From Spirosoma sp. (lineage in GTDB: Bacteria > Bacteroidota > Bacteroidia > Cytophagales > Spirosomataceae), in assembly GCA_025351545.1 (NCBI GenBank), contig JANXVQ010000380.1:1-5270 (forward strand): a stretch of 5,270 nucleotides of DNA. The letters are read 5' to 3'. Positions 1-5,270 of this stretch are shown piece by piece. Made by a program: the position numbers and the translations under genes. The notes below the pieces were generated by a model. The model worked only from the letters and a program-made list of their open reading frames with translations, made no database searches and was not told the DNA's origin. Positions within the stretch are counted from its first letter, which is position 1. Each line of letters begins with the position of its first letter.

Positions 1-794
1 GGCGGAACCAAAATGTTTCTTTCAAACCAGTTAATACGGGAAAGTATAAGGTAATGGTTGCGTCTCGTGATCGTAATGCAGTCGGTAAATTCGTATTGCA
101 GGGACAAGGTCTAAACAGTGATTTCACCCCTGTTACTTTCAGTAAAGTTGAACTATTGAGTCAGGAGTTTACTCAAGATGGGGGTGGAGGAACCGGTTTT
201 AGTCCTAAAAATCAACTCTACACATTCGAGATTACTGGAAATAACCAGCCTCTGGATATTGATGTTGTTTCGCCAGATAGAGACGTATGGATTCGATTAT
301 TTGATCAAAACGGGCAGGAAGTTCCTGTATATCAGAACGGAAGGAGGCCCTATTTTGTATTCGATAGCCGGAGCAAAAACGTAGCCACAGGCACGTATCG
401 TCTTTGGGTTGGCACTCAGCAACGGGATGCTATCGCAAAAACATCTGTGCAAATAGTAGGTAATGTTAAGAACTTACAGCGGATTTCCTTTCAGCGAGCT
501 ACTATGTCTGGCTCTTATAAAGCGGATCAAACAAATAATTATCAGTTTACAGTAACAGAAGACAACTCCCCCGTTGACTTAGCTATTAATAGCCCTGTGG
601 GTGCCTCAGCTATTTCTATCTATGGGCCTTCTGGTACTCGTATAGATTATATTTTATCTAATGGCATTGCGTATGACTTTTTAACACTGGACAAAGGTAC
701 ATACCGAGTTGCTGTAGTTCCTTATTATAGTACAAGCAACGGTAATTACTTACTCACATTATACGGCAACGTAGCCGATTTTAAGAAACAGTAA
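1..794 (+). CDS. Secreted beta-sandwich repeat protein, PPC-like domains (5' end outside window)
   Basis: The frame is open from base 3 with no stop before the ATG at 54, so the gene starts upstream of the window and that ATG is internal. The 263 visible residues form at least three related units: the end of one (residues about 1-36), a full one (about 72-155) and a last one (about 179-257). Each full unit opens with YxFxVTxxNxPxD, continues with an SP turn and an IYGxxG-like strand, then has (K/T)GTYRxxV, and closes with a strand ending GNV. The pattern of alternating hydrophobic residues, many Asn, Gly, Ser and Thr, and no visible Cys suggests an exported beta-sandwich protein resembling bacterial pre-peptidase C-terminal (PPC) domains. 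That family assignment is inference from pattern. The protein ends soon after the last repeat, with no sorting domain or catalytic motif visible. The N-terminus, which would show a signal peptide or lipobox, is missing. Its role may be surface binding or structural. Confidence 0.75.
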   Translation, partial: RNQNVSFKPVNTGKYKVMVASRDRNAVGKFVLQGQGLNSDFTPVTFSKVELLSQEFTQDGGGGTGFSPKNQLYTFEITGNNQPLDIDVVSPDRDVWIRLFDQNGQEVPVYQNGRRPYFVFDSRSKNVATGTYRLWVGTQQRDAIAKTSVQIVGNVKNLQRISFQRATMSGSYKADQTNNYQFTVTEDNSPVDLAINSPVGASAISIYGPSGTRIDYILSNGIAYDFLTLDKGTYRVAVVPYYSTSNGNYLLTLYGNVADFKKQ

Positions 795-819
795 TTAAAA
801 TTTCTAGACCCAAACCACT

Positions 820-1029
820 ATGATTTTATTAGCTATAGTTTTCCCTTGTCTCTCCTTCTTTATTCGGGGTAAAATAATTCAGGGCATAGTTTGCCTGATA
901 CTCCAAATTACGCTGATTGGCTGGTTGCCAGCGGCTATTTGGGCTTGTATGTCTTATGTCAATGGGAAAAATGAGAAACGACATAGAGAAGTGTTAGCAC
1001 AAATTAATAAAGCGTCTCAATCGCAATAA
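820..1029 (+). CDS. YqaE/Pmp3 family small membrane protein
   Basis: A 69-residue protein with the layout of the YqaE/Pmp3 (UPF0057) family: a first hydrophobic stretch (residues about 2-14, LLAIVFPCLSFF), a short basic turn (RGK, 16-18), and a second hydrophobic segment (about 19-46) containing the family-typical LIGWLPAAIWA at 32-42. A charged tail (49-69, NEKRHRE) follows, which is probably cytoplasmic. Eukaryotic Pmp3 proteins affect membrane potential and salt tolerance; the bacterial proteins are largely uncharacterised and often stress-linked, so the role here is inferred from family only. The ATG starts the hydrophobic segment directly, as is usual in the family, and no strong ribosome binding site precedes it. 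It begins 25 bp after the repeat-protein stop, so the two may be cotranscribed. The hairpin at 1081-1121 follows. Confidence 0.85.
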   Translation: MILLAIVFPCLSFFIRGKIIQGIVCLILQITLIGWLPAAIWACMSYVNGKNEKRHREVLAQINKASQSQ

Positions 1030-1080
1030 AAAAAAGGTTCAAGTCAAATAAATCTTACTGGAGTAAACCTCGTTTATCAT

Positions 1081-1121
1081 AGAAAAGTCCTCTAATACAA
1101 ATAGTATTAGAGGACTTTTCT
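1081..1121. terminator. Bidirectional rho-independent-type terminator between convergent genes
   Basis: Arms 1081-1098 and 1104-1121 are perfect reverse complements (18 bp) around a 5-base loop, AAATA. The outer part of each arm supplies an A-run on one side and a T-run on the other (AAAAG...CTTTT), so a U-rich 3' arm forms in either direction. It lies 51 bp after the YqaE-type stop and 19 bp after the mqo stop on the opposite strand, the place expected for a shared terminator of convergent genes. Confidence 0.85.
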
Positions 1122-1140
1122 GAATCATTTTATCACTGTT

Positions 1141-2673
1141 TTATCTCTCTTCGCTGGTCGTATATTCATAGGTGCCCAACCCAAGCACTTCGTTTGTTTG
1201 CTTGCGGAGGGCTTGCCCTAATTCTGGATTGTCAGCCAAAATCTGGCCGTAGCTTGGAATCATTTCTGTGAGTTTCTGCTGCCAGGCTTCCGTGGCAAGT
1301 TGCTCCGGGAAACAGCGTTTGAGCAGATCGAGCATAATGGAAACGGCAGTTGAGGCACCCGGCGAGGCACCTAACAGAGCCGCAATGCTGCCATCGGCCG
1401 CGCTGACCACTTCGGTGCCGAATTCCAACACACCGCCTTCTTCATCATCTTTCTTGATGACCTGTACCCGCTGACCGGCAATTTCTAACTCCCAATCGTC
1501 CATTTGAGCGTCGGGATAATATTCCCGCAAGGCGTTTAAGCGATCGTCGGGCGATTGCATAACCTGCTGAATCAGGTATTTTGTCAGGGAAACATTGTGC
1601 AGACCAGCCATCAGCATAGGAGCCATATTGCTTAGCTGGATGGATTTTGGAAGGTCCATGTACGAACCGCTTTTTAGGAATTTAGTCGAAAATCCGGCGT
1701 AGGGCCCAAACAGTAATTCACGTTTGCCATCAATCACCCGGGTATCCAGATGCGGCACCGACATGGGTGGCGCTCCCACCGATGCTTTGCCGTATACTTT
1801 CGCCTGGTGCTGTTCAATAATGTCGGGATTAACACATTTAAGCCATTGGCCGCTTACGGGGAAGCCCCCAAATCCGCGACTTTCGGGAATGTCAGACTTT
1901 TCGAGTAATCGCAGCGAACCACCACCGGCACCAATGAAAATGAATTGGGTCTGAACATCGCGGACTTGATTTGTGGTCACGTTCTCGACCCGCAATTTCC
2001 ATCCTCCCAGGCTTTTAGAGCGCCACAGATCACGTACCTCATGAGCAAAATGTAAATGGACACCCGGCATATCATATAACCGGCGGAACATCGATCGGGT
2101 TAGCACTCCGAAATTCACATCCGTACCAATATCCATTCGTGTTGCGGCTACCGGTTGTGCTGGGTCGCGGTCCTGCATGACCAACGGCATCCAGTGGGTT
2201 AGTCGGGCCGGTTCTTCGGAATATTGCATTCCGTGAAACAGGTAGTTCTTCTGAAGGGCATCATACCGCTTGCGGAGATATGTTACATTGCTCTCGCCCC
2301 ACACAAAACTCATGTGCGGAATAGACCGGATAAAATTGGGTGCATCGTGCAGAAAGCCCTGATGGATAAGAAAAGACCAGAATTGCTTCGATAACTCGAA
2401 CGACTCTGCAATTTTAACGGCCTTCGACGGGTCAATTGTACCGTCTTCCTGTTCGGGCGTGTAGTTGAGTTCGCAGAAAGCCGAGTGGCCGGTTCCCGCG
2501 TTATTCCACGCATCCGAACTTTCGGCAGCCGCGCTGTCCAGGCGTTCGTAAATGTCAATCGTAATGTCGGGTTGCAGTTCTTTCAGCAACACGCCTAATG
2601 TGGCACTCATGATTCCAGCTCCGATTAGTATAACATCGGGGCCTTTGGTAGTAGATTTTTTGCTTTTCGCCAT
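1141..2673 (-). CDS. mqo: Malate:quinone oxidoreductase (EC 1.1.5.4)
   Basis: This 510-residue FAD enzyme oxidises (S)-malate to oxaloacetate and passes electrons to the quinone pool. It is a peripheral protein on the cytoplasmic face of the membrane that replaces or complements NAD-dependent malate dehydrogenase in the TCA cycle. Visible features are the dinucleotide-binding motif GAGIMS (residues 18-23) after a basic N-terminal stretch, the highly typical WNNAGTGHSAFCELNY (56-71), a second glycine cluster GAGGGS (248-253), the substrate-domain block YGKASVGAPPMSVPHLDTR (294-312), AGQRVQVIKK (399-408), and the C-terminal FAD-contacting GASPGASTA (435-443). Length is within the usual family range of about 490-550, and no key block is missing. 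The ATG at 2673 is the start that places the FAD motif at the usual distance; no clear Shine-Dalgarno precedes it. The gene stands alone, convergent with the YqaE-type gene and ending at the shared hairpin. Its base composition looks richer in G+C than the 1-1029 region. Confidence 0.97.
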   Translation of the reverse strand: MAKSKKSTTKGPDVILIGAGIMSATLGVLLKELQPDITIDIYERLDSAAAESSDAWNNAGTGHSAFCELNYTPEQEDGTIDPSKAVKIAESFELSKQFWSFLIHQGFLHDAPNFIRSIPHMSFVWGESNVTYLRKRYDALQKNYLFHGMQYSEEPARLTHWMPLVMQDRDPAQPVAATRMDIGTDVNFGVLTRSMFRRLYDMPGVHLHFAHEVRDLWRSKSLGGWKLRVENVTTNQVRDVQTQFIFIGAGGGSLRLLEKSDIPESRGFGGFPVSGQWLKCVNPDIIEQHQAKVYGKASVGAPPMSVPHLDTRVIDGKRELLFGPYAGFSTKFLKSGSYMDLPKSIQLSNMAPMLMAGLHNVSLTKYLIQQVMQSPDDRLNALREYYPDAQMDDWELEIAGQRVQVIKKDDEEGGVLEFGTEVVSAADGSIAALLGASPGASTAVSIMLDLLKRCFPEQLATEAWQQKLTEMIPSYGQILADNPELGQALRKQTNEVLGLGTYEYTTSEER

Positions 2674-2709
2674 GATATAAATAGGCCGGTATGTATTCGT
2701 ATACAGTTA

Positions 2710-2717
2710 CAAAATTG
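2710..2717 (-). promoter_or_regulatory. Weak candidate -7 element for mqo
   Basis: On the minus strand this reads CAATTTTG, seven of eight bases of the Bacteroidota -7 consensus TAnnTTTG (C in place of the first T), 36 bp before the mqo ATG. The matching -33 TTTG box is poor: GTGG about 18 bases upstream. The position is suitable but the match could be chance in A+T-rich DNA. Confidence 0.2.
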
Positions 2718-2886
2718 ATGGGTTGGTTGTTCCACTTTTTTCTGATAAAGTTGGGCGATTCGCTTTTAAGAAGCTGGTCAATTACCCATTTCTCAATACT
2801 TTCCCCAAACATTTCGCCGTAATTGTGAAGTCATTTTCCAAAGGACAATTGTCGGCAGTACCCCTCGCGCGATGCCAGGGAAATAG

Positions 2887-2912
2887 CCCGACAGGCTTTA
2901 ATGCCTTTCGGG
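2887..2912. terminator. Hairpin with 10-bp stem, possible terminator
   Basis: Arms 2887-2896 (CCCGACAGGC) and 2903-2912 (GCCTTTCGGG) pair at 9 of 10 positions around the loop TTTAAT. On the minus strand, the TAA stop of the frameshifted small reading frame (2898-2900) falls in the loop, as happens for some stop-overlapping terminators. No long U-run follows on either strand (minus: CTATTTCCC), so termination strength is doubtful. Confidence 0.4.
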
Positions 2913-3049
2913 AGCCGGATCCATCACATAAACCAGACCGTCTTGTTCAACGCGTTGTGGATCACCAACCAGGCCATAAATTCCTGGTTCTCAATAGCAA
3001 CACGCGATTCCTGAGCGCGGGTGAGGGGTGGAGAAGGGACAAGGTTCAT
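2898..3049 (-). pseudogene. Possible frameshifted small gene (about 50 codons), function unknown
   Basis: From the ATG at 3049 the minus strand reads MNLVPSPPLTRAQESRVAIE and then NQEF; staying in frame it runs to a TGA at 2924 (41 residues). A shift by one base near 2975-2982 moves instead into a frame reading YGLVGDPQRVEQDGLVYVMD and then PAPERH, closing with TAA at 2898. The joined product would be about 50 residues and looks protein-like in both halves (polar, charged N-half; V/Y-rich strand-like C-half). The hairpin at 2887-2912 covers its stop. I do not recognise the family. It may be a gene broken by a one-base deletion, a sequencing error, or chance open frames in an intergenic gap; support is limited. 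Confidence 0.3.
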
Positions 3050-3139
3050 GACTACTTAATGAATGTAATTTGAACACAAGTTACGCGATACACAATTGTT
3101 GCGGGTAAACTGTCAGGGCCGATGAACTGATTTTCTGGG

Positions 3140-3147
3140 TACTTTTG
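3140..3147 (+). promoter_or_regulatory. Bacteroidota -7 box just before the DUF2279 gene
   Basis: TACTTTTG matches the TAnnTTTG -7 consensus of the Bacteroidota primary sigma factor at every fixed base. It ends only 4 bp before the ATG at 3152, so transcription would start at or next to the start codon and give a leaderless mRNA. No good TTTG box is visible at the -33 position, which lowers confidence. Confidence 0.35.
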
Positions 3148-3151
3148 GTCC

Positions 3152-4096
3152 ATGATATATCGAGTTCGGGCCATAGTACTGCTTTGTCTTTGTATAATTC
3201 TGCTTAGTCAGTCTGTTCAGGCTCAACCCTTGCCCATCTCACCGGTTACACCCGATCCGTCGGGTATTAACCAGGGGCGGTTTATTGGCGTATTGGTGGG
3301 TACAGCGGCTTTTTATACCATTTCGCTGCTCATGCTGCGCAAACAGTGGTATAAGAAAAAAGTCCCGTTTCATTCCTTCAATGATAACACAGAATGGCTC
3401 CAGATGGATAAAGTTGGCCATGCCGCAACAGCCTACTGCATGAGTCGGGGAGGGTATGAACTGATGCGCTGGAGTGGCGTTGACGAGCGAGCCAGCATCC
3501 TGACGGGCGGTTTGCTGGCCTTACTATTCCAGACGACCCTCGAAATTTATGATGGCCACTCCGAAGGATGGGGATTTTCTAAAGGCGATATGTTTGCTAA
3601 TGTTGCCGGAACCGCCTTATTTGTGGGACAGCAGTACGGATCGGGACAGCAAGTGGTCAGTATGAAATATGGCTTTCGGAAAACGATCTTTCCACCCTAT
3701 CGTCCCAACGTACTCGGAAAAACGACGGGCGTTCAGATGCTAAAAGATTATAATGGGCAACAGTATTGGCTATCGGTCAATCTGGCCTCCGTGCTGCCTG
3801 TGGGGCCGTCATTCCCGCGCTGGCTAAATCTGGATTTGGGCTACAGTGGCAGCGGTATGATTGGCGGACACGAAAACCCACCCGTAGTTGATGAAAATGG
3901 GAAGGTGGTAAAATTTGAGCGATACCGTCAGTTCTTTATTTCACCTGATGCCGATTTATCGCGCATTGGCACTTTTTCGCCTTCATTACAACGGTTTGTT
4001 GGTACAGCGCAGTTTTTTAAAATCCCGGCTCCATCGCTGGAGTTTAACCGGGTAAAAGGTCTCCGGTTCCACCCGCTTATTTTACCTGGAGAATGA
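3152..4096 (+). CDS. DUF2279 family exported/envelope protein
   Basis: A 314-residue protein. Residues 1-24 form a classical signal peptide (basic MIYRVR, hydrophobic core LLCLCIILL, likely cleavage after VQA), and a second hydrophobic segment at about 43-62 may be a membrane anchor. The region 75-160 resembles DUF2279, the family of E. coli YfiM: FNDNTEWLQMDKVGHAATAY (76-95) with its conserved Asp-Lys-x-Gly-His, then EIYDGHSEGWGFSKGDMFAN (131-150), rich in acidic and His residues. The pairing of small hydrophobic helices with conserved Asp, Glu and His suggests a membrane-embedded domain, perhaps metal- or lipid-related, but no activity is established. The C-terminal 190-314 is beta-rich and specific to longer Bacteroidota versions. 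The ATG at 3152 is chosen because it gives a full signal peptide. The gene is transcribed alone, and its last codons overlap the dead end of the HtrA remnant on the other strand. Confidence 0.88.
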   Translation: MIYRVRAIVLLCLCIILLSQSVQAQPLPISPVTPDPSGINQGRFIGVLVGTAAFYTISLLMLRKQWYKKKVPFHSFNDNTEWLQMDKVGHAATAYCMSRGGYELMRWSGVDERASILTGGLLALLFQTTLEIYDGHSEGWGFSKGDMFANVAGTALFVGQQYGSGQQVVSMKYGFRKTIFPPYRPNVLGKTTGVQMLKDYNGQQYWLSVNLASVLPVGPSFPRWLNLDLGYSGSGMIGGHENPPVVDENGKVVKFERYRQFFISPDADLSRIGTFSPSLQRFVGTAQFFKIPAPSLEFNRVKGLRFHPLILPGE

Positions 4097-4471
4097 GCAT
4101 TCGACCCAATGCGTTGACGACGCCCGCCGTGAATAAATACTGGAACCCGTATTGATTACCAATCGCAATCTGCCCAGCTGGTAGATTTTCTGAGTCGGCA
4201 AAGCGAATCACTTTGAGACCATTGGCATAGATTGTCAAGAGCCACCGTCGGCATTGCCTCGATTGGTCTAACGGCGTTGTGGGGATGTTCGGCGATCGCG
4301 TGTTGATTCGGATGATTGATTGCGTACCTTAATCTGCACGACCGATGGGCTAACTTTTTTAGCTACATTTACGACCGTATTCGAGTAGGCATCAAGCAAA
4401 ATAGCATCCTGTTTCAATGCTTGTGCCGGTTGCGGATCTCCATCAGGAAATGTCACAAATTGCGTATTCAT
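4077..4471 (-). pseudogene. Remnant of an HtrA/DegP-type trypsin-like serine protease
   Basis: The N-terminal part reads from the ATG at 4471: residues 28-49 (DAYSNTVVNVAKKVSPSVVQ, IKV) match the start of the S1C protease domain. The frame then meets TAG soon after QRR (4268). Past it, TNRGNADG in the same frame resembles the TNxHVVxxADx block around the catalytic His, but the HVV is gone. A different frame then gives LLTIYANGLKVIRFADSENL (4239-4180) and GQIAIGNQYGFQYLFTAGVV (about 4171-4112), continuing NALGR, the conserved stretch before the active-site Ser. The motif IAIGN is also shorter than the usual IAIAIGN. The remnant stops near 4095, so the GNSGGP serine block and any PDZ domain are absent. 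The frame closes at 4077, inside the DUF2279 gene. With His and Ser regions lost, no protease can be made. There is no signal peptide, as in some cytoplasmic S1C members. Confidence 0.85.
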
Positions 4472-4649
4472 TTGTAAAAGTTGATTGGTTGTATAGAGGT
4501 AATCTCACGATTTATTCCATCATTAACTTGTAGAGGAATAGGTAGTTATTTGTCCGACAGTTTGTCATATTTCGTTGGATAATGCCCATTTATAAGGCAG
4601 ATGGAAAAAAAATTATTTACCGGTTCAGTTAACATAATATGGATACTCG
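4472..4649. other. Intergenic region without a recognised element
   Basis: A 178-bp A+T-rich gap between the start of the HtrA remnant (minus) and the start of the 58-aa gene (plus), where divergent promoters would be expected. TTTGTC occurs twice (about 4549 and 4561) and could serve as -33-type TTTG boxes, but no TAnnTTTG lies at the right distance. I see no RNA gene or riboswitch. Confidence 0.4.
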
Positions 4650-4826
4650 ATGACGTTTAATGAATACTTAACCCGGAAAAAAATTAGTCCCGACCAGTTT
4701 CAGCAGGCCGAACCCGTCAGGTATATTGAATGGCAGCGGGAGTTCGCAGAAATGCATCCGGAAAGCTTTACCATTCAAAAGAAATTTCTTTTGAATGATA
4801 CCCGAAGAAAGTACCTTGTTCGTTGA
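4650..4826 (+). CDS. Small conserved-type hypothetical protein, 58 aa
   Basis: Starting MTFNEYLTRKKISPDQFQQA and ending at TGA 4824-4826, this 58-residue frame is strongly protein-like: amphipathic, rich in Phe, Tyr, Trp, Glu and Lys, with a SFTIQKKFLLN block at 39-49 and a basic tail (TRRKYLVR). From memory it resembles a family of very small Bacteroidota proteins with the pattern FxxYLxxKKI...EP..W..F...HP.SFT.QK.FLIN..RR.Y; no function is known to me. No membrane segment or signal is present, so it is probably cytoplasmic. An upstream ATG at 4639 leads only to a four-codon frame that ends across this start (ATGA overlap). The gene ends 62 bp before the DUF4332 gene on the same strand, so the two may be cotranscribed. 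A 26-bp palindrome lies within it. Confidence 0.75.
   Translation: MTFNEYLTRKKISPDQFQQAEPVRYIEWQREFAEMHPESFTIQKKFLLNDTRRKYLVR
4772..4797. repeat. Perfect 26-bp palindrome inside the small gene
   Basis: Arms 4772-4784 (CATTCAAAAGAAA) and 4785-4797 (TTTCTTTTGAATG) are exact reverse complements with no spacer. The centre falls exactly between codons 45 and 46 of the 58-aa protein, so the palindrome covers IQKK and FLLN plus one base on each side. It could be a binding site for a dimeric protein or a cruciform, or may result from codon choice in a conserved motif. Confidence 0.9.
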
Positions 4827-4888
4827 AAGTGCAGTGTGCGGCCTGAAGGTCGGGTCGAGTTCTACGTTTTACACCCAACTTTTTTTAC

Positions 4889-5270
4889 ATGAGTCTTACG
4901 TTAGGAGAATTACGCGGCATTAATGATGCTGTTTTAAATGCCTTGAAAGGGCAAGGTATAAGCGATGGAGATTCGCTGCTTGAAGCCTCTAAAACACCAG
5001 TAAACCGAAAAACACTGTCTTCTGCAAGTGGTGTTGATGCAACGACTATTCTGGAATTGGCTAACCGGGCTGATTTAGCCCGTATTAAAGGAATTGGTCG
5101 CGTTTATAGTGATCTGATGGAAGAAGCGGGTGTTGATACCGTAAAAGAATTGGCTCAGCGCGTTCCTCAAAATTTACATGCTAAATTAATTCAGATAAAC
5201 AGTGTGCGGCAGTTTACTCAACGGCCACCTTCAGTTGAACAAATTGGCGACTTTGTGGAGCAAGCGAAAA
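4889..5270 (+). CDS. DUF4332 helix-hairpin-helix protein (3' end outside window)
   Basis: The frame from ATG 4889 stays open to the end of the window (127 complete codons). The protein begins MSLTLGELRGINDAVLNALK and contains a helix-hairpin-helix-like core at residues 64-88, with ARIKGIGRVYSDLMEEAGV followed by DTVKEL, the usual DUF4332 signature, then LAQRVPQNLHAKLIQIN (88-104) and a last helix at 113-127 (PPSVEQIGDFVEQAK). An earlier helical repeat (2-35) resembles the same fold, so there may be two tandem HhH units. Such domains usually bind nucleic acid or proteins, but DUF4332 proteins have no firm function. By family length, the stop should lie only about ten codons past the window end. 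No signal peptide is present, so it is probably cytoplasmic. The upstream gap (4827-4888) has a T-rich stretch but no clear ribosome binding site. Confidence 0.9.
   Translation, partial: MSLTLGELRGINDAVLNALKGQGISDGDSLLEASKTPVNRKTLSSASGVDATTILELANRADLARIKGIGRVYSDLMEEAGVDTVKELAQRVPQNLHAKLIQINSVRQFTQRPPSVEQIGDFVEQAK

Noticed and set aside
1030..1075. GGTT...AACC pairing after the YqaE-type stop as an extra terminator
   Set aside because: The arms are five bases with a loop of about 26 bases, and the real hairpin lies just downstream.
1268..1954. Plus-strand open frames of 68 and 76 codons (1268-1474, 1724-1954)
   Set aside because: They lie antisense within mqo, whose protein motifs are unambiguous; their Ser/Pro/Arg-rich products are typical antisense shadows.
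2310..2812. Minus-strand alternative frames of 82 and 85 codons over the mqo 5' end
   Set aside because: They overlap the well-supported FAD-binding N-terminus of mqo in another frame and have no domain of their own.
2723..3073. 116-codon plus-strand open frame between mqo and the DUF2279 gene
   Set aside because: Its product has no recognisable domain or coherent hydrophobic pattern, it overlaps the expected mqo promoter region, and the minus strand reads more like protein in the same stretch.
4639..4653. Four-codon frame ATG...TGA overlapping the start of the 58-aa gene, a possible translational-coupling leader
   Set aside because: It is too short to distinguish from chance and has no regulatory codon run or attenuator hairpin.
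4837..4852. Short GGCC-TGAA-GGTC hairpin before the DUF4332 gene
   Set aside because: The stem is only four pairs, including a G-U wobble, and no U-run follows; it is indistinguishable from background.

Overview
The window looks like ordinary chromosomal DNA from a member of the Bacteroidota, most likely a Cytophagales bacterium of the Spirosoma kind. The basis is protein resemblance: a YqaE/Pmp3 protein, malate:quinone oxidoreductase, a DUF2279 protein, a DUF4332 helix-hairpin-helix protein and a 58-residue protein of a type I associate with this phylum. Strong Shine-Dalgarno sequences are absent before the starts, and one good TAnnTTTG -7 box is present. The genus is inference, because no rRNA or other marker is present.

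Layout. Bases 1-794 hold the 3' end of a secreted beta-sandwich repeat protein. It is followed 25 bp later by a small YqaE/Pmp3 membrane protein (820-1029). A perfect 18-bp-stem hairpin (1081-1121) sits between this pair and the convergent mqo gene (1141-2673, minus strand) and probably terminates both sides. The 478-bp gap from 2674 to 3151 contains the mqo promoter region, a frameshifted minus-strand remnant of about 50 codons with a hairpin over its stop, and a -7 box for the next gene. A signal-peptide-bearing DUF2279 protein follows (3152-4096, plus strand). Behind it, on the minus strand, lie the broken remains of an HtrA/DegP-type serine protease gene (4077-4471). A 58-aa conserved-type small protein (4650-4826) carries a 26-bp perfect palindrome in its coding sequence. 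The window ends inside a DUF4332 gene (4889 to beyond 5270).

Function. The genes do not form one pathway. mqo is central metabolism: membrane-associated malate oxidation feeding the quinone pool. The repeat protein, YqaE and the DUF2279 protein belong to the envelope. The DUF4332 protein and the 58-aa protein are housekeeping-like genes of unknown role. I see no CRISPR array, transposase, integrase, toxin-antitoxin pair, defence island, rRNA or tRNA, and nothing that supports a new multi-gene system. The points most worth a second look are the codon-aligned palindrome in the small gene, the decayed HtrA gene, and the possible frameshifted small gene upstream of mqo.
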